Origin: Collinsella sp.
GTDB lineage: Bacteria > Actinomycetota > Coriobacteriia > Coriobacteriales > Coriobacteriaceae
Length of the DNA stretch: 64,000 nt
Direction of reading: 5' to 3'
Assembly (NCBI GenBank): GCA_019419585.1
Contig: DXZQ01000002.1
Coordinates: 62,001 to 126,000, forward strand
Both the position numbers and the translations under genes were made by a program. Positions 48,879-58,422 of the stretch are shown here, piece by piece (position 1 is the stretch's first letter; each line of letters begins with the position of its first letter). The notes under the pieces were generated by a model. It was not told the DNA's origin. It made no database searches and worked only from the letters and a program-made list of their open reading frames with translations.

Positions 48879-50303
48879 GTGGTCTTCGCCCCCCAGGGAA
48901 AACATACGCTGTCGCACCGCGTTTTTGTGACGATCTTTGTCTGCGCCATGGCGGTTATCGTGGCGTTTACGGTGCTGGGTGCGTTCTTTGTGCAAAACAC
49001 CTTGGCGGATGCCACGAGTGCCAATCTGGCGCAGGAAACCGAGCTCATTGCTGCCGCTCTCGACGAACAGCAGGAGCCCATCCCGTTCTTGCGTAGTCTC
49101 GATCGCGAGGACTTGCGCATCACGCTGATTAACAAGGATGGATCGGTTGCCTACGACAACGAGGCGTCGCCTTCCACACTGCCCAACCATGGCGATCGCC
49201 CCGAGGTCATCGAGGCCTTTGAGAGTGGTTTGGGTTCCGCGGAGCGCGCAAGCTCTACGCTCGACGAGATTATGCTGTATCGCGCCGTCGCCCTTGATAA
49301 CGGCCAGGTTGTCCGCTTGGCGCAGGCCCAGCCTGGCGTTGCGGCGATTTTGCTGTCGATGGTGGCGCCGATGCTGCTTATCGCAGCAGCGGGTGCGGTA
49401 CTCTCGTTTTTTATGGCGCGCCGCGAGTCCCGTGCCATCATCGCGCCGTTGCAAGAGGTGGATTTGGACCACCCACGCCGTAGCTATGAGCACGCCTATG
49501 CCGAGATGGTCCCCATGCTTGAGCGTATCGAGTCGCAGCGCCAGGAACTCAAGCGCCAAATGGCGGTGCTAGCGGACAACGACCGTATGCGCCGCGAGTT
49601 CACGGCGAATATCACCCATGAGCTCAAGACGCCGCTTACGGCGATTTCGGGCTATGCCGAGCTCATCGCAAACGGCATGGTCGAGGGCGAGGGCGACCTG
49701 CGCAACTTTGGCGGTCGCATCTATCGTGAGGCGGGCCGCTTGGCAGCGCTTGTCAACGATATCCTTACGCTGTCTAACTTGGACGAGGCCGAGCGTGCAG
49801 CTGAGGGCGAGGCGGTGCCCATTGGGTCCACGGAGCCTATTGAGCTCTCGCGTGCCATCTACGCGGTCGAGCAGCGTCTTGAACAGGTCGCCCGTCAGGC
49901 GAATGTGACGATAAGTCATGAGACCAAGCCTGTGGTCATCGAGGGCGTGTCGCGCTTGATTGACGAGCTCATCTATAATCTGGCAAGCAACGCCATCCGC
50001 TACAATCGACCCGGCGGTACGGTTACGCTGCAGTGCGGCACCAACGACGAAGGCCATCCGTTCCTTGCGGTCGCCGACACGGGAATCGGTATCGCGCCTG
50101 AAGAACAGGGCAAGGTATTTGAGCGGTTCTATCGCGTGGACAAGAGTAGGTCCAAGGCACGCGGCGGAACCGGTCTGGGGCTTGCCATTGTCAAGCATGC
50201 GGCCCTGTATCATCACGCCACGCTCGATCTGTCGAGCGAGTTGGGCGTGGGAACCACCATTACGGTGACGTTTCCCATACAGCAGGACGAGCCATTCGCA
50301 TAG
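48879..50303 (+). CDS. PhoR-like sensor histidine kinase
   Basis: The 474-residue kinase has an N-terminal helix (about 15-38), an extracellular domain of about 110 residues, a second helix near 155-175, and a short HAMP-like region. The H-box is FTANITHELKTPLTAISGYAEL. N-box LIYNLASNAIRYN, G1 VADTGIGIAPEE, F-box VFERFYRVDKSRS and G2 GGTGLGLAIVKHA follow. The GTG start follows GGAGGAGTAACCC, 3 bp after the regulator gene. The pair probably senses phosphate through the Pst system. Confidence 0.9.
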   Translation: MVFAPQGKHTLSHRVFVTIFVCAMAVIVAFTVLGAFFVQNTLADATSANLAQETELIAAALDEQQEPIPFLRSLDREDLRITLINKDGSVAYDNEASPSTLPNHGDRPEVIEAFESGLGSAERASSTLDEIMLYRAVALDNGQVVRLAQAQPGVAAILLSMVAPMLLIAAAGAVLSFFMARRESRAIIAPLQEVDLDHPRRSYEHAYAEMVPMLERIESQRQELKRQMAVLADNDRMRREFTANITHELKTPLTAISGYAELIANGMVEGEGDLRNFGGRIYREAGRLAALVNDILTLSNLDEAERAAEGEAVPIGSTEPIELSRAIYAVEQRLEQVARQANVTISHETKPVVIEGVSRLIDELIYNLASNAIRYNRPGGTVTLQCGTNDEGHPFLAVADTGIGIAPEEQGKVFERFYRVDKSRSKARGGTGLGLAIVKHAALYHHATLDLSSELGVGTTITVTFPIQQDEPFA

Positions 50304-50328
50304 CGATACAACATAGATATTGATGTAG

Positions 50329-50357
50329 ACGCCGCATTTGACTTTCGGGTGCGGCGT
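50329..50357 (+). terminator. Terminator after the PhoR-like gene
   Basis: ACGCCGCA (50329-50336) pairs with TGCGGCGT (50350-50357), followed by TGTTG. The T-run is weak. Confidence 0.6.
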
Positions 50358-50498
50358 TGTTGTGCAATTTTACGATTGCTTCCGACATTTTTACAGGAGA
50401 GCCTGTTTCTTATGTATAGAGTTTGGTCTCGGTAAAAAGATGCGATAACATACGGACAGTTTTGTCAATCCGAACTGGGGAAATGAAAGGCAAGCTGC

Positions 50499-51155
50499 AT
50501 GACCCTTCTCGAACTGTTCCAGCTGCTGAAGAAGCACCTTCAGCTGGTCATCACCCTTCCGGTGGTCTGCGCGATCGCCATGGGCATCGTGTCCTTCGTT
50601 GCGATGGACAACACCTATACCGCGACGACGAGCATGTACATTCTCGCCAAGACCGACGATAGCGGTCAGATGAGCTACAACGATCTCTCGGCGAGTCAGA
50701 TGCTTTCCAACGATATCGCCACGCTGCTGGATAGCGATAGCGTTAAGAGCGGCGCAGCCAATGAACTGGGCCTCACCGATCTGGATGACTACAAGGTGTC
50801 TGTTTCCTCCGAGACCACCACGCGTGTCATTACGCTTTCGGTTACCGGCACCGATGCCAAGGAGACGGCTAAGGTCGCAAAGGCCATAGCTAGCTCGGTG
50901 AGTACGGTCGCTCAGAACGTCGGCGCTGCCCAGAGCATCAACGTTATCGACGAGGCTAAGACCCCCGAAGCCCCCAGCGGCCCCAAGCGTATGCTGTACG
51001 TTGCTGTCGCGTTCCTCGCGGGCATCTTTATCGCAGTTGCCTATGTCGTTTTGGCAGACATGCTCAACACCCGCATCCGCGGTGCCGAAGAGGCAGAAGA
51101 GCTCCTGGGCATTCCCGTTGTTGGCCGAATTCCGGCTATGAAAGGTGGTAAATAG
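50499..51155 (+). CDS. Wzz/CpsC-type polysaccharide chain-length modulator
   Basis: The 218-residue protein has two membrane helices, at about residues 18-38 and 165-185, around an extracellular domain. It ends in a cytoplasmic tail (NTRIRGAEEAEELLGIPVVG) of the kind that activates the cognate tyrosine kinase. Such modulators set polymer length for capsule or exopolysaccharide export. The start follows GGGGAAATGAAAGGCAAGC. The next gene begins 2 bp after its stop. Confidence 0.87.
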   Translation: MTLLELFQLLKKHLQLVITLPVVCAIAMGIVSFVAMDNTYTATTSMYILAKTDDSGQMSYNDLSASQMLSNDIATLLDSDSVKSGAANELGLTDLDDYKVSVSSETTTRVITLSVTGTDAKETAKVAKAIASSVSTVAQNVGAAQSINVIDEAKTPEAPSGPKRMLYVAVAFLAGIFIAVAYVVLADMLNTRIRGAEEAEELLGIPVVGRIPAMKGGK

Positions 51156-51157
51156 GC

Positions 51158-51895
51158 ATGGCTAAGGCAAAGAACACCGATAAGCTCGTTGTACAGAATG
51201 CCGCCAAGACCCTTCTGGCCAACATCCGCTTTGCGAGCGTGGACGACCCCATTCGCACCATCACCGTTACCTCCTCGATTCCCAACGAGGGCAAGTCTAC
51301 GGTTTCCATTAACCTTGCTCAGGCAATTGCCACGAGTGGCAAGTCCGTGCTCCTGGTTGAGGCCGATATGCGCCGCAGGTCCCTTTCCGATATGCTCGGC
51401 GTTCGTTCGCGCGGCGGACTCTATGCGGTTCTTTCCGAGCAGATCTCCATTGACCAGGCAATTGTCGAGACGGGTCAGAAGAACTTCTACTTCCTTGATG
51501 CCGAGCCGCATATTCCCAATCCTGCCGACATCATCGTCTCTCACCGCTTTGCCAAGCTGGTAAAGGCACTGTCTGCTAAGTTCCAGTACGTCATCTTCGA
51601 CGCTCCCCCGGTCGGCACCTTCATCGATGCTGCCGAGATTGCCAGCCTGACCGACGGCACGCTGTTCGTGGTGCGCGAGGACTTCACCAAGCGCGAGGAG
51701 GCGCTCAACGCCATCGGTCAGCTTAAGAAGTCCGAGAAGGTCAAGCTCATCGGTACCGTTATGAACTACTGCGAGACCGAGACCAGCGAGTACTACTACT
51801 CCTACTACACCAAGGACGGTAAGAAGGTTAAGAAGGGCTCCGACGATCAGGGGACTTCCAAAAAGGGCATCTTCACCAACCGAGCAAACGTTTAG
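51158..51895 (+). CDS. CpsD/CapB-type tyrosine-protein kinase
   Basis: This 245-residue bacterial tyrosine kinase has Walker A in TSSIPNEGKSTVSINLA, Walker A' in VLLVEADMRR, and Walker B in YVIFDAPPVG. The autophosphorylation cluster is SEYYYSYYTK near residue 210. It is activated by the modulator encoded just upstream and dephosphorylated by the PHP phosphatase encoded just downstream. The three form a standard set for polymer control. Confidence 0.9.
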   Translation: MAKAKNTDKLVVQNAAKTLLANIRFASVDDPIRTITVTSSIPNEGKSTVSINLAQAIATSGKSVLLVEADMRRRSLSDMLGVRSRGGLYAVLSEQISIDQAIVETGQKNFYFLDAEPHIPNPADIIVSHRFAKLVKALSAKFQYVIFDAPPVGTFIDAAEIASLTDGTLFVVREDFTKREEALNAIGQLKKSEKVKLIGTVMNYCETETSEYYYSYYTKDGKKVKKGSDDQGTSKKGIFTNRANV

Positions 51896-51912
51896 TTGAT
51901 TAAGGCTGACCT

Positions 51913-52563
51913 ATGCGTGACATTCATTGCCATATCTTGCCGGGTGTAGACGACGGCGCCGCCGATCTCGATGAGAGCTTGGCGATGCTCGAGGCTGCCA
52001 AGCGGGCCGGTGTAACCAGAATCGTTTGCACTCCTCACTGCCGTGATCCCTATTTTGATTACGACAAGATGTGGGATGCCTTTGAGCTGCTGCGTGATAA
52101 CGCTGACGGTTTTCCGCTCCAGATGGGCTTCGAGGTCAACCATCGAAAGCTCGTTGAGCTTGGTATCGATGCCGCGGAGCACTTGCATTTCGATGGGACC
52201 AACGAGTTTCTGCTCGAACTTTCGACGCATGCCGATGCGTATGCGTTTAGAGAGTACGAGAACACGATTTACGATTTGCAGTGCCGTGGCTACCAGGTGA
52301 TCATCGCTCATCCTGAGCGCTATCGTGCGGTTCAAAAGGATGTAAGCGTGGCGGAGCGTCTGGTCGATATGGGCTGCAAGCTGCAGGCTTCGGCGGACTT
52401 TATTGCCGGCGGTCGCTTTGGTCGCGAGAAAAAGCCGGCACAGCGCCTGTTCGATCAGAACCTGTACAGCTTCATCGCGAGCGATGCCCATAACGTGGGT
52501 CATTACGACTGCCTGGCGAAGGCTCGCGCGAAGTTTAGCGTACGCGGAGCTCATTTTCGCTAA
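51913..52563 (+). CDS. CpsB/CapC-type PHP-fold tyrosine phosphatase
   Basis: The 216-residue protein has the metal-binding motifs DIHCHILPGVDDGA, CTPHCRDPYFD, EVNHRKL, IAHPERYRAVQ and IASDAHNVGHYD, typical of manganese-dependent CpsB. It removes phosphate from the CpsD-type kinase. It starts 17 bp after the kinase gene. No glycosyltransferase or flippase genes follow, which is unusual for this module. Confidence 0.9.
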   Translation: MRDIHCHILPGVDDGAADLDESLAMLEAAKRAGVTRIVCTPHCRDPYFDYDKMWDAFELLRDNADGFPLQMGFEVNHRKLVELGIDAAEHLHFDGTNEFLLELSTHADAYAFREYENTIYDLQCRGYQVIIAHPERYRAVQKDVSVAERLVDMGCKLQASADFIAGGRFGREKKPAQRLFDQNLYSFIASDAHNVGHYDCLAKARAKFSVRGAHFR

Positions 52564-52602
52564 AATCTGTCCCTAACGTTCGCATTGAATGAAAGGGCAG
52601 CC

Positions 52603-53103
52603 ATGGATATCCAACTTAAGACGGGATGCTTTGATGACGCGGCGTTGGTGCGCCGCGTCGTTTTTATGGACGAGCAGGGCTACGAGAATGAGTTCGACGC
52701 TATCGACGAGGATCCAAACTGCATTCATGTGACGCTCTATGTAGACGGCGAGCTTGCCGGTTGCTCGCGCGTGTTTCCCGAAGAGCTTGAGCGCGTGGCT
52801 GACGCAGAGGCCCCGGTGTTGCCGGCATGCGACATGGACGAAGGCGTTGCGGCGGGGGAGACCTACATTATGGGGCGCGTCGCCGTGCTGCCGGCTATGC
52901 GTCGTCGCGGACTGGCGAGTGCGATCGTGGAGACCAGTGCTTCGTGTGCACGCGATGCCGGCGCCAAGCTTATTAAGCTGCATGCGCAGGAATACGTGCT
53001 GCCGCTCTATGTAAAGGCGGGCTACACGCAAATTGCCCCGGTAGATTACGAAGACGAGGGCCAGCCCCATGTCTGGATGGCCAAGCGCGTAGATGGCAGA
53101 TAG
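52603..53103 (+). CDS. GNAT family N-acetyltransferase
   Basis: The 166-residue protein has the GNAT fold, with FMDEQGYENEFDAIDEDP in the acceptor half and the acetyl-CoA loop GRVAVLPAMRRRGLASAIVE. It ends with the strand YVKAGYTQIAPVDYEDEGQPHVWM. This resembles ElaA-type acetyltransferases. The ATG after GAAAGGGCAGCC is preferred to a TTG six codons earlier. The substrate is unknown. Confidence 0.85.
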   Translation: MDIQLKTGCFDDAALVRRVVFMDEQGYENEFDAIDEDPNCIHVTLYVDGELAGCSRVFPEELERVADAEAPVLPACDMDEGVAAGETYIMGRVAVLPAMRRRGLASAIVETSASCARDAGAKLIKLHAQEYVLPLYVKAGYTQIAPVDYEDEGQPHVWMAKRVDGR

Positions 53104-53305
53104 GGACGTTCCTTTTCTGCCGGCAGCTGGGGACACTCCTTGGCAATTGACGCATTGGAGCGCTCGGACATACAGTTTTTCGATTCCGTATGTATATATG
53201 CGCGCTATTGGGTTATAAAATCTAAGTCTGAACATAGCAGGTCTGCGATGCGGCTCGGGCAACCGGGCCGTTTTTGCGGACGGGGGTAGCGCGAAAGGAC
53301 TGCAC

Positions 53306-55330
53306 ATGCGTCAATTTAAGACCGAGAGCAAAAAACTGCTCGACCTCATGATCAACTCCATCTACACCAATAAGGAAATCTTCCTGCGCGAGCTTATCTC
53401 TAACGCGAGCGACGCCGTCGACAAGCTCAACTTTAAGAGCCTGCAGGATCCGAGCGTCAAGATCAACCAGGGCGACCTGGCCATTCGCGTCTCCTTTGAT
53501 AAAGACGCCCGCACCATTACCATCTCGGATAACGGCATTGGCATGACCGCCGAGGAGCTCGAGCGCAATCTGGGCACCATCGCCCATTCCGGCTCCGAGG
53601 AGTTTAAGACCGAGAACGCCGAGCAGCAGGGCTCCGATGTCGACATCATCGGCCAGTTTGGCGTGGGCTTCTACTCTGCCTTTATGGTTGCCAGCCATGT
53701 GAAGGTCGTCAGCCGCGCCTATGGCGAGGATGTCGCCCATGTGTGGGAATCCGACGGTCTTGAGGGCTACACCATCGAGGACGGTGAGCGCGCCGAGCAC
53801 GGTACCGATGTCATCCTGACGCTGCGCGAGAACGAGAAGCTCGATGCCGACGGCGAGGCCGAGACCTACGATCGCTTCCTGACCGAGTGGGGTCTCAAGA
53901 GCCTGATTCAGCAGTACAGCAACTATGTGCGCTACCCGATTCAGATGATGGTGTCCAAGAGCCGCCAGAAACCCAAGCCCGAGGACGCCGGCGACGATTA
54001 CAAGCCCGAGTACGAGGACTACCAGGAGCTCGAGACCGTCAATTCCATGACACCGATCTGGAAGAAGCGCAGCTCCGATGTCGAGCAGAAGGACTACGAC
54101 GAGTTCTACAAGTCCACGTTCCACGACTTTGACGATCCTGCGCGCACCATCAGCTTCCATGCCGAGGGCACGCTCGAGTACGATGCCCTGCTGTTTGTGC
54201 CGGGCCGCGCGCCGTTCGATCTGTACAGCAAGGATTACGAGAAGGGTCTGGCACTCTACAGCTCCAACGTCCTGATCATGGAGAAGTGCGACGACCTGCT
54301 GCCCGACTACTACAACTTTGTCCGCGGCGTCGTGGATTCCGCCGATGTGTCGCTCAACATCTCGCGTGAGACGCTGCAGCAGAACCGTCAGCTCAAGGCC
54401 ATCGCCAAGCGTGTGGAAAAGAAGATCACCGCCGACCTTGAGGATATGCGTGACAACGACCGCGAGGCCTACGAGAAGTTCTTTGAGAACTTTGGCCGCG
54501 GTCTTAAGTACGGCATCTACTCGAGCTATGGCATGAAGGCCGATGAGCTCGCCGATCTGTTGCTGTTCTGGTCTGCCAAGGAACAGAAGATGATTACCCT
54601 GGCCGAGTATGCCAAGGGCATGCCCGAGGATCAGAAGGCCATCTACTACGCCGCCGGCGACTCGCGTGAGCGCTTGGCCAAGATGCCCGTGGTAAAGGGC
54701 GTGCTCGACCGCGGCTATGACGTGCTGCTGCTGACGCAGGACGTGGATGAGTTCACCTTCCAGGCTATGCGTGAGTACGTTGCCGCCGATATGCCCAAGA
54801 TCTACGAGGACGATGCCGCCCGCGAGGCTGCCGAGAAGGCCGTGGCCGATGGTGCCGAGCCCGAGGTTGAGGATCGTCACCTGGAGCTCAAGAACGTCGC
54901 AACCGGTGATCTTGACCTGGCGACCGAGGACGAGAAAAAGGAGGCCGAGGACGCCACCAAGGAGAACGAGGACCTCTTTAACGCCATGAAGGAGGCACTC
55001 GGCGACAAGGTCGAGAAGGTTGCCGTCTCTGCGCGCCTGACCGATGCTCCCGCGTGCATCACCACCGAGGGCCCGCTTTCGCTCGAGATGGAGAAGGTGC
55101 TCCAGAAGGGTCCCGAGGGCGCGCCCGACGGTATGCCCAAGAGCCAGCGCGTGCTCGAGCTCAACGCCAAGCACCCGGTCTTTTCCAAGCTCGTCGCCGC
55201 TCAGAAGGCGGGCGACGCCGACAAGATCAAGCAGTACTCCGGTTTGCTCTATGACCAGGCCCTGCTGGTCGAGGGCATCCTCCCCGAGGATCCCGTAGCC
55301 TTCGCGGCGGCTGTTTGCAACTTGATGTAG
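53306..55330 (+). CDS. htpG: Molecular chaperone HtpG (Hsp90)
   Basis: The 674-residue protein has the N-terminal GHKL ATPase (ELISNASDAVDKL, ISDNGIGMTAEEL, GQFGVGFYSAFMV), the middle domain with the catalytic Arg region (SLNISRETLQQNRQLKAI) and the C-terminal dimerisation domain. An acidic stretch (about residues 510-560, rich in Glu) joins the last two domains and is longer than in E. coli. The start follows AAAGGACTGCAC. No CIRCE or HAIR operator is evident upstream. Confidence 0.95.
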   Translation: MRQFKTESKKLLDLMINSIYTNKEIFLRELISNASDAVDKLNFKSLQDPSVKINQGDLAIRVSFDKDARTITISDNGIGMTAEELERNLGTIAHSGSEEFKTENAEQQGSDVDIIGQFGVGFYSAFMVASHVKVVSRAYGEDVAHVWESDGLEGYTIEDGERAEHGTDVILTLRENEKLDADGEAETYDRFLTEWGLKSLIQQYSNYVRYPIQMMVSKSRQKPKPEDAGDDYKPEYEDYQELETVNSMTPIWKKRSSDVEQKDYDEFYKSTFHDFDDPARTISFHAEGTLEYDALLFVPGRAPFDLYSKDYEKGLALYSSNVLIMEKCDDLLPDYYNFVRGVVDSADVSLNISRETLQQNRQLKAIAKRVEKKITADLEDMRDNDREAYEKFFENFGRGLKYGIYSSYGMKADELADLLLFWSAKEQKMITLAEYAKGMPEDQKAIYYAAGDSRERLAKMPVVKGVLDRGYDVLLLTQDVDEFTFQAMREYVAADMPKIYEDDAAREAAEKAVADGAEPEVEDRHLELKNVATGDLDLATEDEKKEAEDATKENEDLFNAMKEALGDKVEKVAVSARLTDAPACITTEGPLSLEMEKVLQKGPEGAPDGMPKSQRVLELNAKHPVFSKLVAAQKAGDADKIKQYSGLLYDQALLVEGILPEDPVAFAAAVCNLM

Positions 55331-55360
55331 TTCGGGGATACGGCACCGTAACTAGATTAG

Positions 55361-55434
55361 AACGAGAGTGGATAATCTCCCACTTTTGGCTCGAATGCGG
55401 GCTTGAAGTGAGAGATTTTCCACTCTCGTTTCCT
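55361..55434 (+). terminator. Terminator of htpG
   Basis: AACGAGAGTGG (55361-55371) pairs with CCACTCTCGTT (55420-55430). ATCTC and GAGAT extend the stem, and a T-rich sequence follows. The loop is long (32 nt). Confidence 0.7.
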
Positions 55435-55605
55435 TTTGAATGATCCCTCCGTCCCCAAGGGATCATTTATTTGTGCGGGTTGTGGTTTTGTGACCTGCTG
55501 AAATTTAAGATACTGTACAACTGTACGTTAACTCATCTTCGTAGTATATTGCTACCCGCAAAACTCAACACCATTGTGCTTTGAGACGTTAAAGCGCCTA
55601 CTACA

Positions 55606-58422
55606 ATGGTTGTCGATAGTACGATTCGATTCAACGACAGGATGGATGGTCCAAGCGTGAGTCTCGGCAGCAAACTATCCAATGCAAAGGTCTCCTTTGC
55701 GATATTTAAGCGCGACATTAAGCGACTGCTTGTGAACCCCGTCGCCTTGGTGGTTACCCTTGGCGTGTGCGTTATTCCCTCGCTGTATGCCTGGTACAAC
55801 ATCGTGGCCAACTGGGATCCGTACGGAAACACCCAGGGCATCAAGATTGCCATCGCCAACAACGATCGGGGCACCCAAAACGACCTGGTGGGCGAGCTCA
55901 ACGCGGGCGATCAGGTCGTCGATCAGCTCAAGGAGAACGATCAGCTGGGCTGGACCTTCGTCGATTCTGCGGCCGATGCCAAAGAGGGCGTCGAGAGCGG
56001 TGAGTACTATGCGGCCATCGTAGTCCCCAAGAACTTCTCGGATAACCTGGTTTCGATGCTCGACGGCAACTACCATCAGCCCAAGCTTACGTACTACGTC
56101 AATGAGAAGAAGAGCGCTATTGCGCCCAAGGTTACCGACACCGGTGCAAACACCATCGAGGAGCAGATCAACTCGGAATTTGTCTCCACGGTGGGCGAGA
56201 CCGTTGCCAGTATTGCCAAGGATGCCGGAGTCGATTTAAAGGACAAGGCAACCCAGACTCAGGATTCGTTGGCCGGTTCGGTATCAGAGGCTTCCGATAC
56301 GTTGGGCGAAGTGCGTGATTCGATTGGCGACATGAATGCCGCCATCGATAAGACGAGTGGTTCCATTGCCTCGGCAGATGCGGCACTTGCCGGTCTGCAG
56401 GGTCAGGCGCCGTCGCTGACGCAGGCGATCTCCCAGGGCAATGACCTGCTGGGCGAGGCTCGCGCCACGGCGGGCAACTCTGTCGCCTCGCTCTCCAAGG
56501 CGCTCTCGGAAGGCAGCCTTGCGCTCACCAAGACGTCAGCCTCTGCGAACGCTGCCATCGGCAAGCTGACGGGCACGGTCACATCTACGACCACCCGTAT
56601 CGACAACTCGCTCGAGTCTCTCCAAGCGACGATCGACCACAATAAGGCCGTTATCGGGCACTTAGAGATTCTCGCCAATGACACGTCGACAGGTTCCGAG
56701 GAAATTGACGCGCGCATTGTATCGACCATCGATTTGCTTCGAGAGCAGAATGAAAAGCTTCAGAGCATCAAGGACGGTCTGTCCGCGCAGTCGAGCGCCA
56801 TGGCGAATGACGCAGCGGCTGTTTCGGGTGCCAGTGACGCTATCAATAACGCAATTCATACCGGTGCGACCAACCTTGGCCAAGCCCAGACGGACTTGGG
56901 CCAAAACGCGCTGCCGAAGGCCTCGAGCGCGCTCGACTCTTTTGCTGCCGTTTCGGGCGACCTGACCGGTATCGTCTCGGGTATGACACCTACACTTGCA
57001 AATGCGCGCGGCACGTTGGCGCAGCTTAGCGCTACGCTCGGCCAGGCCAAGACCACGCTGTCCCAGACCGATTCCTCGCTTGCCAAGGTCCAGGACAAGC
57101 TTGCAACCGCCGCCAATGACATCGCGGCGCTGCAGACCTCCGAGTCCATGGGCGAGCTGGCCGATCTGATGGGCGTCGATGTCAATGACGTGGCAGATTT
57201 CATGGCGTCTCCGGTTGAGTTGACGTCCAAGTCAATCTATCCGGTCAAGAGCTTTGGCTCGGGCATCGCTCCCTTCTACACCAATCTGGCGCTTTGGGTG
57301 GGCGGCTATGTGCTCATCGCCATTTACAAGCTCGAGGTCGACCGTGAAGGTGTTGGCAGCTTTACGGCGCGCCAAGGCTACTTTGGCCGCTGGTTGCTCA
57401 TGGTGATCCTGGGCGCGTTGCAGGCCATCATCGTTACGGTAGGCGATCTGGTGATTGGCGTGCAGTGCGTCAGCCCGCTGCTGTTCGTGCTGGGCGGCAT
57501 CGCCATTTCGTTCACCTACGTCAATATCATCTATGCGCTGTCCACCACGTTTAAGCATATCGGCAAGGCTATCGGCGTCATTCTCGTCATCGTGCAGATC
57601 CCGGGTTCGTCGGGCATGTACCCCATCGAGATGATGCCCGGCTTCTTCCAGTGGCTGCACCCGCTGCTGCCCTTTACCTACGGCATCAATCTGCTGCGCG
57701 AGACGGTCGGCGGCATGTATTCGTTCAACTACCTGTTTAACCTGTGCATTCTGGGCGTGTTCTTGATCGTGGCGCTCTTTATCGGCCTGCAGCTGCGTCC
57801 GCTGCTGCTCAACCTTAACCTGCTCTTTGATAAACAGCTCTCCACGACCGGTATGATGATTTGCGAGTCCAACGACCTGCCGCGCCAGCGCTACTCGCTG
57901 CGCACGGCCATGCGCGTCATGCTCGATTCCGATTCGTACCGTCGCGAACTGCTCGATCAAGCGGTCGCCTTTGAACATCGCTACCCGTACTACATCAAGG
58001 GCGGTTTTGCCGCCGTGGTGGGCGTTCAGGTCCTGCTCTTTGTCCTGTCGACGGTTCTCGATATCGACAATAACGGCAAGATCATCCTGCTTGTCATTTG
58101 GATCATCTCGGTTATTGCCATCTGCGGCTGGCTTATCAATATCGAATATATCCGAGCGAGCCTCAATACCCAGATGCGCATCTCGGCGCTTTCGGATGAG
58201 GACCTGCGTCGCGAGATGCGCGAACACACGGCCGCCATTCCTGCCGCCCGCCACATGTTTGGCCTCAACGCCAGCGAGCGTGGTGCCAAGGGCGGCGATC
58301 AGTCCACGGGCCGCTTGCCGCATATCGGCTCGCACCATAAATCTCAGGGCAGCGACAGCACAGCCACAAATGATGGAGATACCACCGCGCTTGGCAAGCA
58401 CTCCAAAGGAGGTGAGGCATAA
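55606..58422 (+). CDS. YhgE/Pip family membrane protein
   Basis: This large membrane protein of the YhgE/phage-infection-protein family (ABC-2-like permease fold) has one helix at the N-terminus (PVALVVTLGVCVIPSLYAW) and a long extracellular coiled-coil region. Five or six helices follow from about residue 545 to 740, then a second cytoplasmic or membrane segment near 800-850 and a hydrophilic tail. Related proteins take part in type VII secretion (EsaA) or phage reception. The start is uncertain: the ATG used gives 938 residues, but ATG at 55642 or GTG at 55657 lies closer to the family start (IFKRDIKRLLVNP). It is coupled to a paralogue downstream. Confidence 0.82.
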   Translation: MVVDSTIRFNDRMDGPSVSLGSKLSNAKVSFAIFKRDIKRLLVNPVALVVTLGVCVIPSLYAWYNIVANWDPYGNTQGIKIAIANNDRGTQNDLVGELNAGDQVVDQLKENDQLGWTFVDSAADAKEGVESGEYYAAIVVPKNFSDNLVSMLDGNYHQPKLTYYVNEKKSAIAPKVTDTGANTIEEQINSEFVSTVGETVASIAKDAGVDLKDKATQTQDSLAGSVSEASDTLGEVRDSIGDMNAAIDKTSGSIASADAALAGLQGQAPSLTQAISQGNDLLGEARATAGNSVASLSKALSEGSLALTKTSASANAAIGKLTGTVTSTTTRIDNSLESLQATIDHNKAVIGHLEILANDTSTGSEEIDARIVSTIDLLREQNEKLQSIKDGLSAQSSAMANDAAAVSGASDAINNAIHTGATNLGQAQTDLGQNALPKASSALDSFAAVSGDLTGIVSGMTPTLANARGTLAQLSATLGQAKTTLSQTDSSLAKVQDKLATAANDIAALQTSESMGELADLMGVDVNDVADFMASPVELTSKSIYPVKSFGSGIAPFYTNLALWVGGYVLIAIYKLEVDREGVGSFTARQGYFGRWLLMVILGALQAIIVTVGDLVIGVQCVSPLLFVLGGIAISFTYVNIIYALSTTFKHIGKAIGVILVIVQIPGSSGMYPIEMMPGFFQWLHPLLPFTYGINLLRETVGGMYSFNYLFNLCILGVFLIVALFIGLQLRPLLLNLNLLFDKQLSTTGMMICESNDLPRQRYSLRTAMRVMLDSDSYRRELLDQAVAFEHRYPYYIKGGFAAVVGVQVLLFVLSTVLDIDNNGKIILLVIWIISVIAICGWLINIEYIRASLNTQMRISALSDEDLRREMREHTAAIPAARHMFGLNASERGAKGGDQSTGRLPHIGSHHKSQGSDSTATNDGDTTALGKHSKGGEA

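Noticed and set aside
53104..53305. CIRCE or HAIR heat-shock operator before htpG
   Set aside because: I looked for the TTAGCACTC-N9-GAGTGCTAA and CTTGAGT-N7-ACTCAAG patterns and saw neither.
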